A stretch of 64,000 nt of DNA from contig CAJXYE010000001.1 in assembly GCA_913063325.1 (NCBI GenBank), positions 119,314 to 183,313 on the forward strand, written 5' to 3'. Source of the stretch: an uncultured Colwellia sp. GTDB lineage: Bacteria; Pseudomonadota; Gammaproteobacteria; Enterobacterales; Alteromonadaceae. Every line of letters begins with the position of its first letter. The stretch's first letter is position 1. Positions 29,247 to 38,537 of this stretch are shown one piece after another. The notes under the pieces were generated by a model, which saw nothing but the letters and a program-made list of their open reading frames with translations, had not been told where the DNA came from and did no database searches. The translations under genes were made by a program, and so were the position numbers.

Positions 29247-29291
29247 AAAAAAGGGTCAGAATGTTAACTGCATTCTGACCCTACTTTTTTA
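29247..29291. terminator. Strong symmetrical hairpin with T tracts downstream of the metallopeptidase gene
   Basis: AGGGTCAGAATG and CATTCTGACCCT form a 12-bp perfect stem around TTAACTG, with A6 before and T6 after. It can terminate the minus-strand gene ending at 29331. The GGGTCAG...CTGACCC form also recalls REP palindromes handled by RAYT transposases. Confidence 0.7.
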
Positions 29292-29330
29292 TAACTACTT
29301 TCTAGCTATTACTTAGGTATTAGCTAGTAT

Positions 29331-31970
29331 TTATTTAATCTCTGATCTTTCACTGATCAACACTGGCTCACCATCAATCACTAATTCAAAGGTAACATCA
29401 ATCGCACTTGGTTTAGCTACCGCGCCTGACTTCAGTTTAAACTTATGAGTAAACTGACGTATTTCATACGGCGCTATATCTACTTCTTCTTCAAAATATG
29501 ATGTTTCAAAACTATCTGACGGATAGGCTTGGACCATTATTTTACCCTTAGTTGTGCCTGCGTGTGGTCCTCTAAATTCACTGGTAATTGATACTTCGTT
29601 ATCAACAACTTTTGCTGCTTCAACAATCGCCATTGATGACCAAGGGTATACTCGAGCACCTTGTTCTTGGATTAGTTCAATTGTTTGTCCTTGCCATTCA
29701 ACCAAGGCTTTGGCAATGATGACTTGTTTACTTGCACGTGTTGCAGCAGTCGTTATTAAGTCTTGCATGGTTTTTTCAGCACTTGCTAACTTAACCTCTT
29801 TGCTTAATGCTTTATTTCCCTGCTGAATAACAGTTATTTTTGCATTAGCAACTGAAGCACCTTGGTTACGTAAAACGGCAGAAACAACTTGCTCACCATT
29901 TGCCTGTTCTTGTCGCCACTCTAGACGAAGGTGTAAACCTGAAAGCTCTTTTAAGGCATGGGTAATCTTGTCTTTACTTGCACCAGAATTAACAATAGCA
30001 GCAACTAAACGTGCGCTAGCGTTATTAAGTTTATCTAAAGAAGCTAATTGAGTAACACGATCTTTTGGTGTTGCTTCTACCATAAATTCATACATGGTAG
30101 TTAGTTCACTAGGTACCTTGTCACCTAAACGCCACATTGCTCTAAATAATCGGCTAATCTCGCGGTCTGCAGGGTTTGCCCATGGGTTAACCTCAAGGTT
30201 AGTTGTTGTATCTCTAGGTACAGGGTTAAGATCTCGGCCTTCGTCAAAAAAGGCAGTCAGTCTATGTTCAGCATTTTCAGCTAATATAGCCATGTCTCTA
30301 TCAAGTAGTTTTGTTTTTATCGCTGTTGATATTGAGAACTTCTCTTCATATTGGCTGTTTTCAGATTTAAGCACCATGAATAAATGATCATCATTAATAG
30401 TCACAGATAAACCTAGTTTAGGCTTTTTCTGTGACTCTAAATCAGCAATCATTGCGACAGGTAAAGAGTAACTAATATCTTTGCCGCCTAATGACTTAGC
30501 ATTAACAACAAGGGTATTGCCCTTAACGACTCTTATTTGCAGTAATTCATCTTCATCGGGTTTATAAGATTTTTGTTCGAATGTGCCTACTTTTTTGTCT
30601 GCTTGCAGTCTTTTTTGGTTTTCTTCAGTGATTTTTAAACCTAAACCAATACCCGCATGACCACGATGTAAATGATCAGTTAAGTAGTCAATTTCTAAAG
30701 ATAATGTTGGATTATCAACACCACGAGTAGGCTTAGTGACTAATGACGACATTTCAGGCAAAGGTTGATCAAATTTAAACTGATTATAAAAAGGCTGCTT
30801 GCCTGGTTTTAATCGAACGTCCATGCGAGGCGAGCCATGTTCATAACTATTGTTTAATACCCGTACCCATAATTTGTTACCGTCTTGCTCCCAAGGGCCA
30901 GCAGCGGCATTAAAGGTTTTATCGACACTAGCAACAAATTCAGTGAACTCACTTTCAACCTTGTCCCAGTCACCAAAAATATCCATCATCAACTGATGAG
31001 ACAATGCTTTGCCATCACCGTAGTCAGATTTTCGCATAGCCGCCATTTCATCACGATACGCTTTGAATTTATGAGATCTGTCAGGGTGGTCCAACATAAA
31101 GTGAACAATTAAAAAGTTTACGCCACGATAAAGGCGAGGGTTATTAGTCATATCCTCAATCTTAGGACTATTTAACGCTTCATATTCTCTTAAACCTCGA
31201 CGGATATAATCCATCGGCGATGCACGGTCAAATACCATGACTCTTAATTGTTTTTTCTCAGGATCATAATAATGGTGAGCCAAGGCATCCGCTGTGCCTT
31301 CAGTAAACCAAGTAGGTAACCAACCAGGGTAATCCATTAACGACATTTGAAATACATGCCCTTGTTCATGAACCACTATATATCGCTGATGCTGCTCACG
31401 TGCGCTGGGAAAACTATAACCAACAAGGTTATAGAACATGGCTTCACCGCCCGCACTGATACCACGTGTTAAGTTATCATCGGTAACAAATATTTTAGTT
31501 CCCTTTTTACTTGAACCATAAACTGCCGCCATACGTTTGTTTTCTAAATCTGGCGGTGTCATACCAAAGAGTTCAATATAATGCGGAAATGAGCTTTCCA
31601 GTAGCTCCATATACAAAATAACCTGATCTTCTGCCCTATTACTTTTAAGGGCAAAGTGTTTACTTACATACCAGTCAAAACCTGGAGTATTGTTTACTCT
31701 GCCTGAACTGTAGGTATAAGGAATATTTTTACCCACCTTGACTACTTCTACGCTATTTAGCGTTGATACTCGCCCACTCGCCGTTACATCGACACTCATT
31801 TGTGATGGATGCGGTATTGTCTTTGATACGGGGATTAATGAGCCTTGAGGTATCATTAATTGTGCCGAGCTTGTGTTTGAAAGAGTAGAAGGTGTTTCTG
31901 TAGTGTTATTACAGCCAGATAAAATGGCGCTGGCAACAACCAGAGATAACAAGGTGGGTTTGAAATTCAT
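29331..31970 (-). CDS. Large gluzincin-like metallopeptidase lipoprotein of unknown family
   Basis: The 879-residue protein has a lipoprotein signal ending LSGC (Cys20). Residues 201-205 are HEQGH, a zinc-binding HExxH motif, and Glu224 in WFTEGTAD is placed as the third ligand of a gluzincin (peptidase MA-like). Before it, residues 95-170 resemble the N-terminal lobe of such proteases (FDWYVSKHFALKS). Residues of about 370-560 and 730-879 look like beta-sandwich modules. It is likely an outer-membrane or periplasmic protease, but I know no named homologue. AAGGTT precedes the ATG. It is single, with its own terminator. Confidence 0.6.
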   Translation of the reverse strand: MNFKPTLLSLVVASAILSGCNNTTETPSTLSNTSSAQLMIPQGSLIPVSKTIPHPSQMSVDVTASGRVSTLNSVEVVKVGKNIPYTYSSGRVNNTPGFDWYVSKHFALKSNRAEDQVILYMELLESSFPHYIELFGMTPPDLENKRMAAVYGSSKKGTKIFVTDDNLTRGISAGGEAMFYNLVGYSFPSAREQHQRYIVVHEQGHVFQMSLMDYPGWLPTWFTEGTADALAHHYYDPEKKQLRVMVFDRASPMDYIRRGLREYEALNSPKIEDMTNNPRLYRGVNFLIVHFMLDHPDRSHKFKAYRDEMAAMRKSDYGDGKALSHQLMMDIFGDWDKVESEFTEFVASVDKTFNAAAGPWEQDGNKLWVRVLNNSYEHGSPRMDVRLKPGKQPFYNQFKFDQPLPEMSSLVTKPTRGVDNPTLSLEIDYLTDHLHRGHAGIGLGLKITEENQKRLQADKKVGTFEQKSYKPDEDELLQIRVVKGNTLVVNAKSLGGKDISYSLPVAMIADLESQKKPKLGLSVTINDDHLFMVLKSENSQYEEKFSISTAIKTKLLDRDMAILAENAEHRLTAFFDEGRDLNPVPRDTTTNLEVNPWANPADREISRLFRAMWRLGDKVPSELTTMYEFMVEATPKDRVTQLASLDKLNNASARLVAAIVNSGASKDKITHALKELSGLHLRLEWRQEQANGEQVVSAVLRNQGASVANAKITVIQQGNKALSKEVKLASAEKTMQDLITTAATRASKQVIIAKALVEWQGQTIELIQEQGARVYPWSSMAIVEAAKVVDNEVSITSEFRGPHAGTTKGKIMVQAYPSDSFETSYFEEEVDIAPYEIRQFTHKFKLKSGAVAKPSAIDVTFELVIDGEPVLISERSEIK

Positions 31971-32161
31971 GCTTAACCTTATAAATAGGAATTATAATTA
32001 TAGATATGGCAAACACTATATATGTATATTGTATACACGCAAGCAAAATAGTTATGCATATGTTACAAAAAGCTTAAATTAATATTACCGCAGAACATTT
32101 AAGAAATGATGAGGGTGATGAATAAGAGGCTTTTACCTGACTGCTTTCATAAGAGCCAAAC

Positions 32162-32187
32162 AAAAAAAGCGCCTTTCGGCGCTTTTA
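32162..32187 (-). terminator. Terminator of acs
   Basis: On the minus strand AAAAGCGCC-GAAA-GGCGCTTTTTTT forms a tight stem with a GNRA-type loop, 30 bp after the acs stop. Confidence 0.85.
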
Positions 32188-32217
32188 AGTATTGAACAAA
32201 TGACAATTCTTTAAGAA

Positions 32218-34164
32218 TTATGCACCGTGAACAATACGTTTATCAATAAGGTTTTCAACAACACTTGGGTCTGCCAATGTTGAAGTATCACCTAAGCTAT
32301 CAACATCATTTTCAGCAATCTTACGTAAGATACGACGCATGATTTTACCTGAGCGTGTTTTAGGTAAGCCCGGTGCCCATTGAATGTAATCAGGCTTAGC
32401 AAAGCGACCTAATTCTTTAGCAACAAACTCACGAAGCTCAACATTTAGCTCGTCTGATTCAGTCGCATTACCCATTAAGGTTACGTAACAATAAACGCCT
32501 TGGCCCTTAATTTCATGTGGGTAACCAACAACCGCAGCTTCAGCAACTGCTGGATGAAGTACTAAGGCACTTTCAATTTCAGCAGTACCTAATCTGTGAC
32601 CAGATACGTTTAATACGTCATCAACACGACCTGTTATCCAGTAGAAACCATCTTCGTCACGTTTAGCGCCGTCACCAGTAAAGTAATTACCTGGGTATTG
32701 ACCTAAGTACGTTTGATAAAAACGATTATGATCGTTATATACCGTACGCAATTGTCCTGGCCAACTTGCCGTCATTACTAACAGACCTGCGTTCTCACCT
32801 TCTAATGTATTACCTTCTTTATCAAATAAAGCGGGTTGTACACCAAAGAAAGGTTTACCAGCACAGCCTGGTTTCATATCAACAGCGCCAGGAAGTGAAG
32901 TAATTAAAATACCACCAGTTTCTGTTTGCCACCACGTATCAACCACTGGACAGTTGCTCTTACCAACCACTTCATAATACCAATGCCATGCTTCAGGGTT
33001 AATTGGCTCACCTACCGTACCTAACAAGCGTAAAGACGATAAATCAGATGCATTAACTAAATCATCACCAATACTCATTAATGCACGAATAGCTGTTGGT
33101 GCTGTGTAGAATACGTTAACTTTGTGTTTTTCACATACTTGCCAAAAACGACCTGCATCAGGGTAAGTTGGCACACCTTCAAATACTAACGTCGTTGCGC
33201 CGTTTGCTAACGGGCCGTAGAAAATGTAAGAGTGACCTGTGATCCAACCTGCATCAGCTGTACACCAGTAAACCTCACCTTCTTTATAATCGAATACATA
33301 TTTATGCGTCATTGCAGCATAAAGAATATAACCACCACAAGTATGTACTACGCCTTTTGGCGTACCTGTTGAGCCAGAAGTGTAAAGAATAAACAATGGA
33401 TCTTCAGCATCCATGATTTCTGGTTCACATACTGCTGCTTGTTTCGCTACTGCTTCTTCGTAGTTAATGTCTAGTTTTTCATTCCAAGCAACATCACCAC
33501 CGGTACGGGCAACAACAATGACAGAGTGAACATTTGGACAATCAGCAACCGCAGCATCAACATTAGATTTAAGCGGAATACGCTTACCACCACGTAACGA
33601 TTCATCAGCCGTGATAACGACTTTACAATCAGCATCAAGTACACGGGCTTTAATAGATTCAGTAGAGAAACCACCAAATACAACCGAGTGAATAGCACCA
33701 ATACGGGCACACGCTAACATAGCGTAACCAACTTCAGGAATCATCGGCATGTAGATACAAACACGGTCGCCTTTTTTAACGCCGCGCTCTTTTAATAAGT
33801 TAGCAAAACGACAAACATGATCGTGTAATTCTTGATAAGTAACTTTTGAGTCATCGTTAGGATCGTCACCTTCAAAGATGATCGCCGTATCATTTGCTTT
33901 AGTCGCTAAATGACGGTCAATACAGTTATAACTTACGTTAAGTTTTGCGCCAGAGAACCAATTGATCTCAGAGTTTTTAAGATCAACTTTAGATACGCTG
34001 TCCCAAGGTTGGTACCAATCAATAAATTCTTTTGCTTGCTCGCCCCAAAATTCATCAGGTTGTTCAATTGATTTTTTATACATAGCATCGTATGTCGCTG
34101 CATCAATATGAGTATTAGCCTTGGCTTTCTCTGAAACTGGATAACAAGTTTTTAATTCTTTCAT
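32218..34164 (-). CDS. acs: Acetyl-CoA synthetase (AMP-forming)
   Basis: From the ATG at 34164 the protein has 648 residues, near the usual 650. AAGGAAGAG lies just before it, so the longer frame from 34221 is rejected. The enzyme activates acetate through acetyl-AMP. Motifs in order are [18 protein letters not shown] (AMP-binding P-loop), [31 protein letters not shown] and [17 protein letters not shown] near the end, with the lysine known to be acetylated in this family. The gene is single and minus-strand. AAACAT-N6-ATGTTT at 34247-34264 is a possible operator in its leader. Confidence 0.96.
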   Translation of the reverse strand: MKELKTCYPVSEKAKANTHIDAATYDAMYKKSIEQPDEFWGEQAKEFIDWYQPWDSVSKVDLKNSEINWFSGAKLNVSYNCIDRHLATKANDTAIIFEGDDPNDDSKVTYQELHDHVCRFANLLKERGVKKGDRVCIYMPMIPEVGYAMLACARIGAIHSVVFGGFSTESIKARVLDADCKVVITADESLRGGKRIPLKSNVDAAVADCPNVHSVIVVARTGGDVAWNEKLDINYEEAVAKQAAVCEPEIMDAEDPLFILYTSGSTGTPKGVVHTCGGYILYAAMTHKYVFDYKEGEVYWCTADAGWITGHSYIFYGPLANGATTLVFEGVPTYPDAGRFWQVCEKHKVNVFYTAPTAIRALMSIGDDLVNASDLSSLRLLGTVGEPINPEAWHWYYEVVGKSNCPVVDTWWQTETGGILITSLPGAVDMKPGCAGKPFFGVQPALFDKEGNTLEGENAGLLVMTASWPGQLRTVYNDHNRFYQTYLGQYPGNYFTGDGAKRDEDGFYWITGRVDDVLNVSGHRLGTAEIESALVLHPAVAEAAVVGYPHEIKGQGVYCYVTLMGNATESDELNVELREFVAKELGRFAKPDYIQWAPGLPKTRSGKIMRRILRKIAENDVDSLGDTSTLADPSVVENLIDKRIVHGA

Positions 34165-34246
34165 TTCTCTTCCTTCGGACTTAACTTGATGTTTATTTAT
34201 GTGAGTCAACTCTATGGTCAACTTTTGGGCACATTTAACTGTTATT

Positions 34247-34264
34247 AAACATGCTAAAATGTTT
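34247..34264. promoter_or_regulatory. Inverted repeat upstream of acs
   Basis: AAACAT-GCTAAA-ATGTTT is a perfect 6-bp inverted repeat 83 bp upstream of the acs start. It may be an operator, but no known consensus is claimed. The rest of the 340-bp gap 34165-34504 holds only the terminator of the next gene. Confidence 0.25.
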
Positions 34265-34455
34265 ACAAGGCTTTTGATATACGCCTTTAGTCTTAATTTA
34301 AGTTTTTACTCTATTATTTTACTCATTAACTTTTACCTATATCGATAAAAAGCTCAAGTAATTAAAACAACTAAGTCATAACTTAACATTGAACCCGCCA
34401 ATTGACAACGCTGTCATTAATGCACTACTAAAAACGCCCTATTTTTAACAGGCAT

Positions 34456-34488
34456 AAAAAAACCGAGCGCTTGGCTCGGTTTTTATTA
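34456..34488 (-). terminator. Terminator of the small conserved gene
   Basis: AAACCGAGC and GCTCGGTTT form a stem around GCTTG, with T and A tracts on both sides. It is 20 bp downstream of the minus-strand gene ending at 34505. Confidence 0.8.
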
Positions 34489-34504
34489 AATATTGAATGA
34501 TTAA

Positions 34505-34825
34505 TTATTCTTCATCAAACTCAATATCAGCTTCATCTCTTGGTGTGAAGGTTCTGATACCTTCTTTTGCAACGATCTCAATGTAGAAAGACGTTAAACC
34601 ATCAACTTGTGTTTGGTCAATACGTTTATTAATGTCTGACAATTGCACTGGCTCTGCTTCTTCTTTGGTATTACCAAATTGGCAATCAAAGTCCCAGTAA
34701 TCTACGCCTGCAGGTAATTTTTTATTACGTTCCCTTTTAAGGTATTTCTTAACTTCATGTTTTACCGCATCAACACGTCGTTCAAGTTTTACTTTCTCAT
34801 GGGTTAATTCAAATGTTTTTTTCAT
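34505..34825 (-). CDS. Small conserved protein, probably DUF6172 family
   Basis: The 106-residue soluble protein is highly charged. The conserved-looking part is MKKTFELTHEKVKLERRVDA, then VKHEVKKYLKRERNK and VDYWDFDCQFG, which I associate with the DUF6172 family of uncharacterised proteins; that name is from memory. The C-terminus is acidic (DEADIEFDEE). A ribosome site (AAGGGCAACC) precedes the ATG. It has its own terminator and no operon partner. Function unknown; the basic middle could bind nucleic acid, but nothing proves it. Confidence 0.55.
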   Translation of the reverse strand: MKKTFELTHEKVKLERRVDAVKHEVKKYLKRERNKKLPAGVDYWDFDCQFGNTKEEAEPVQLSDINKRIDQTQVDGLTSFYIEIVAKEGIRTFTPRDEADIEFDEE

Positions 34826-35027
34826 GGTTGCCCTTAGTCAATGGCTACAATTACCCGCCTTTAAAACGCGAGTATAGATGTTAATAGATCAATGCCGCGT
34901 ATTTTACGTTACTTTTAGCTAAGTAGCGAGGCAGTGATGACAACACAAGTAAAAAACATGCAAATGCTGCCATTATTACTATTTTACTGTAACAATTTTC
35001 AATAGCTCACTAAATGCTCTACTAACG

Positions 35028-35984
35028 TTAGAGCGATAACATTGCTCTTGTCGCCGCAAGAAGGTGGTGTTTGGTATTAGGTTCAACAGAAGCATGACCC
35101 GACGCTTCACTTAGTACTAATGTGGACTTAGGTAAATTTTGGTGTAATAACCATGCATTATCTGCCGGACAAACGATGTCGTAACGACCATGAACGATTG
35201 CTGTTGGAATATCTTTTATTTTATCGCAATTGGCTAAAATTTGATTGTCAGTTAAAAAACAATCATTGACCATAAAGTGCGCCTCGTGACGAGCGAGTGT
35301 CCAAGCATGAGCATCACCCGTAGCAGCATCAACAAATGCTTGATCCGGTTTTAAGGTACAACAACGAATTTCCCACAGACTCCAAGCAGTAGCAATTTTT
35401 TGCGCGAGTTCTTTATCTTCACCCACTAACATGGCATAAGCCGCTTTAGTGGTAGCTTGTGCACTGCCTTGTGGTAAAACATCTAAATAATCTTGCCAAT
35501 AATCAGGGAAAATACGTGTTGCGCCGCCACCAGAAAAAGTCCAATTAGTGTCAACATCTCTACCTAAGAAAATACCGCGCAATACTAAACTACTGACACT
35601 TGTTGGATGAGTTTGTGCATAAACTAAAGATAAAGTAGAGCCCCACGAGCCACCAAAAACATGCCATTTTTCTATAGACAATTTTTGACGAATCTTTTCT
35701 ATATCAGCGACTAAAAAAGTGGTGTCATTATTATCTAAACAACCGTGAGGTAATGAACGACCACAACCACGTTGGTCAAATAAAATTATATGGTATTGCT
35801 CTGGATCGAAAAAACGTCTGTCGTTCGTTGAACAACCTGCTCCAGGACCGCCATGAATAAAAAGTACTGGCTGCCCTTCTGGATTACCACATTGCTCAAC
35901 ATAAACTTGATGTTGACCGTCAACATCGAGTAAGAAATCATTAAAAGGGGAAATTTCAGGGTAAAACTCGTTCAGTGAGGTCAT
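35028..35984 (-). CDS. pip: Proline iminopeptidase (alpha/beta hydrolase)
   Basis: The 318-residue S33-family peptidase removes N-terminal proline from peptides in the cytoplasm. The oxyanion segment LFIHGGPGAGCS, the FDQRGCGRSLPHG block and the nucleophile motif GGSWGS are classical for proline iminopeptidases. The aspartate lies in VHGRYDIVCP and the histidine in ASGHASVEP. Length and motif order match the Neisseria/Xanthomonas-type enzyme. The gene is followed by about 200 bp without genes and precedes the small DUF6172-like gene on the same strand. Confidence 0.92.
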   Translation of the reverse strand: MTSLNEFYPEISPFNDFLLDVDGQHQVYVEQCGNPEGQPVLFIHGGPGAGCSTNDRRFFDPEQYHIILFDQRGCGRSLPHGCLDNNDTTFLVADIEKIRQKLSIEKWHVFGGSWGSTLSLVYAQTHPTSVSSLVLRGIFLGRDVDTNWTFSGGGATRIFPDYWQDYLDVLPQGSAQATTKAAYAMLVGEDKELAQKIATAWSLWEIRCCTLKPDQAFVDAATGDAHAWTLARHEAHFMVNDCFLTDNQILANCDKIKDIPTAIVHGRYDIVCPADNAWLLHQNLPKSTLVLSEASGHASVEPNTKHHLLAATRAMLSL

Positions 35985-36112
35985 TATATTTATTCTCTTT
36001 ATGCTAATTTTTCTAAATAGGTATCACCTGCAACTAGGTTAATAACAATGCTTAACGTAATCAACTTGGCTTTATTTTATTTTATTTGCAGTTAAGCTTA
36101 GATTTCGCTTAA

Positions 36113-36502
36113 TCAGCTCAGATCTAGTGCAAATTTCTTTAATATTTCAATAGGCACTATTTCTAGAGCTTTAATATGGGTTTTTCTTAAGTGAACCCTT
36201 GGCGCTCTATCACCTTGATAAGCTTCTAACCAACGCTCTGCACATAAACACCAAGTATCCCCCGGTTTTATGCCTTCAAAATTAAATTCGGGTATTGGCG
36301 TTGAGAGATCATTGCCTTTAAAGCGTGAGAATTCTAGAAATTGCTGACTAGCTTCAATACAGATAGTATGAGAGCCAGTATCTTGTTCACAAGTATTACA
36401 TTTATTATCGCGAAAAAATCCGGTGACAGGATCACCACCACAGGCAACTAATTCCTCACCAAAAACATTTATTGATTCATCCATTTCCATAACTTTTCCC
36501 AT
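36113..36502 (-). CDS. DUF2237 family protein
   Basis: The 129-residue soluble protein matches what is known of DUF2237: an NVFGEELVACGGDPVTGFFRD opening, CNTCEQDTGSHTIC with conserved cysteines, FSRFKGNDLSTP, GDTWCLCAERW and a C-terminal HIKALEIVPIEILKKFA. Several cysteines and the tryptophan motif suggest a small fold that may bind a ligand or metal, but no function is established. The start is uncertain: ATGs at 36502, 36490 and 36484 are all possible. It is separated from the symporter by 110 bp. Confidence 0.8.
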   Translation of the reverse strand: MGKVMEMDESINVFGEELVACGGDPVTGFFRDNKCNTCEQDTGSHTICIEASQQFLEFSRFKGNDLSTPIPEFNFEGIKPGDTWCLCAERWLEAYQGDRAPRVHLRKTHIKALEIVPIEILKKFALDLS

Positions 36503-36613
36503 TGTTTCGACTAATACCCCACACTATACACGTTACCAATCAAAGTGCAGGATTTCAGTGGGAATTAAATGCCTTTAGGCAGGGCAATAATGTAAGCATA
36601 GTCATTCTATGGC

Positions 36614-38029
36614 TTATTTATTATTAGACCAGATCCCCGGTTCAGTTTCCCCTTGTATTTCCACATCGCCTATTGAGAAAGTGGGCTCAACATTTGCTTT
36701 TAGTTTTCGCTGAAAATCTTTTGTTAAATTTAACACCGTCGGGGTAAGTAAAATTATGGCGTAAATATTAACCAGGGTCATTAACCCTAATGCCATATCG
36801 GCTAAACCCCAGACTTCTTTCAACGAGGCATTTGCTCCCCATAACACCATTAATAAATAAATACTGGTGTATAATAAGCGTCCAATTTTATTGTCTAGTT
36901 TGAATAAATGTAGATTACTTTCTGCATAAGCGTAATTAGCAACAACCGAGGTAAAAGCAAATAAGGTGATTGCTGCGGCGACAAAATAGTTTCCTCCTGT
37001 ACCAAAGTGACTAGTCATGGCATCTTGGGTCATTCTAATGCCTTCCATTTCACCACTAATGTGGATATCAGATAACAAAATTATCACTGCGGTACAGCTA
37101 CAAAGCACCATTGTATCTAAGAAAACCCCTAACATTTGCACATACCCCTGAGCAACAGGGTGATTAGGTACAGGTGTTGCACCTGCCGCGGCATGAGGTA
37201 CACTCCCTGCCCCTGCTTCATTTGAATACAAACCTCGCTGAATACCATTTTTAATGGCTGCACCTAAAGCGCCTGCACCGGCCTCATTTAGGCCAAAAGC
37301 TGAAGAGAATATATCCATAAACATTGACGGTAATAATTGAATATTCATTAAGGTAATAATAATCGCAGTACCAACAAACGCTAATCCCATAAAAGGCACA
37401 ATTAATTCTGCAAACCGAGCGATTCTACGCATGCCTCCGACTACGATACTGCCTGCAAGTATCGCAATAATCGCACCTGAGTATTCACTAGGAATAGTAA
37501 AAGTATTATTTAATGCATCTGCAATGGTATTGGCTTGCATAGCACTGAACGTCAAACCATAGCCAAGAAAGAGACAAAGTGAAAAAGTAATAGCAAGCCA
37601 AGGTTTATTGAGTCCGGCTCGAATATAATAAGCAGGTCCCCCTCTAAATTCCTTATGCTCGTCTCGTACCTTATATAACTGACCAAGCACACTTTCTGCA
37701 AAGCCTGTTGCCATACCTAACAATGCAATAACCCACATCCAAAATACAGCACCACTGCCGCCAAGTGAAATAGCCATGGCAACGCCAGCTAAATTACCTG
37801 TGCCAACTCGGGCAGATAATCCTGTACATAACGCTTGAAAAGAACTAATCCCTGACTTGTCAGATTTGCTACTACCTCTCATAACAGTGAACATATACTT
37901 AAATTGAAGTATCTGTATCCAACGAAGCTTAAACGAGAACCAAAAGCCAGCAAAAAGTAACAAGTAAATTAATATTTGGCCTTGGCCCCACAGTACATTA
38001 TTGATAAAGCTTACTATGTCATTGAGCAT
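36614..38029 (-). CDS. Alanine/glycine:cation symporter (AGCS family), copy 2
   Basis: The 471-residue membrane transporter has the same signature chain as the copy at 26463: LSARVGTGNLAGVAMAI, WMWVIALLGMATGFAESVLGQLYK, FRGGPAYYI and GIQRGLYSNEAGAGSVPHAAAGA. The pair are clear paralogues, alignable end to end, differing mainly in membrane-segment composition. GGGAAG before the ATG supports the start. It should take up alanine or glycine with sodium. No regulator or metabolic gene is adjacent. The 508-bp upstream gap contains the MITE-like element. Confidence 0.88.
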   Translation of the reverse strand: MLNDIVSFINNVLWGQGQILIYLLLFAGFWFSFKLRWIQILQFKYMFTVMRGSSKSDKSGISSFQALCTGLSARVGTGNLAGVAMAISLGGSGAVFWMWVIALLGMATGFAESVLGQLYKVRDEHKEFRGGPAYYIRAGLNKPWLAITFSLCLFLGYGLTFSAMQANTIADALNNTFTIPSEYSGAIIAILAGSIVVGGMRRIARFAELIVPFMGLAFVGTAIIITLMNIQLLPSMFMDIFSSAFGLNEAGAGALGAAIKNGIQRGLYSNEAGAGSVPHAAAGATPVPNHPVAQGYVQMLGVFLDTMVLCSCTAVIILLSDIHISGEMEGIRMTQDAMTSHFGTGGNYFVAAAITLFAFTSVVANYAYAESNLHLFKLDNKIGRLLYTSIYLLMVLWGANASLKEVWGLADMALGLMTLVNIYAIILLTPTVLNLTKDFQRKLKANVEPTFSIGDVEIQGETEPGIWSNNK

Positions 38030-38167
38030 TTACTTCCCTTTTTATTATTCAATAAATTAGTCTACGTTTTTTGAAATATAACACATATTTTGAGTTACTT
38101 AATTGATAATCAATAACCCTCTTTGAGCCTTGTACAATGCGGTAAACATTCAGTGCAATAAACGGAT

Positions 38168-38485
38168 ATATACCCAAGCCACTTCAGAATGCTAGTTTCA
38201 GGACACCAGAGCGATTCATGATCGAGTCGTGTATTTCATTAATGGTTATTCAGGAGAATACGCCCCTGAATTCTCTATTAAGTTGCATCCATGCAGCGTC
38301 TTTAATGAACTAGATAACGATGAACATGATTTGCTCAGACGTCCCAGAATGGCTGGTTTATAAACGCTTTATACAGCGTTATAGATTTCGACAATAGAAT
38401 AACTATTATCTTCAATCAATGCCTTGCCTAAAGGCGTTTATAATTCCAGCTGAATCCTGAATTTTGAGGTGGCTTGGGTATAAGT
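38168..38485. mobile_element. MITE-like element with imperfect terminal inverted repeats
   Basis: The left end, TATACCCAAGCCACTTCA at about 38169, and the complement of the right end, TATACCCAAGCCACCTCA ending at about 38483, match except at one position; beyond that a few further bases also pair. The interior of about 280 bp encodes no protein and holds the nested-hairpin kernel related to that at 19254. TA at the ends may be the target duplication. No transposase is present. Confidence 0.65.
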
Positions 38486-38537
38486 ACCTTTATAAATTAC
38501 TCAAGTGCTCTCAATGCGAATGAGAGCACTTAGTCAA

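Noticed and set aside
34164..34221. Longer N-terminus for acs
   Set aside because: A strong AAGGAAGAG directly precedes the ATG at 34164, and the shorter form matches the usual length.
38103..38114. FNR-like site TTGATAATCAAT before the second AGCS gene
   Set aside because: Half-sites are only one base apart instead of four, so it is not an FNR/CRP-type spacing.
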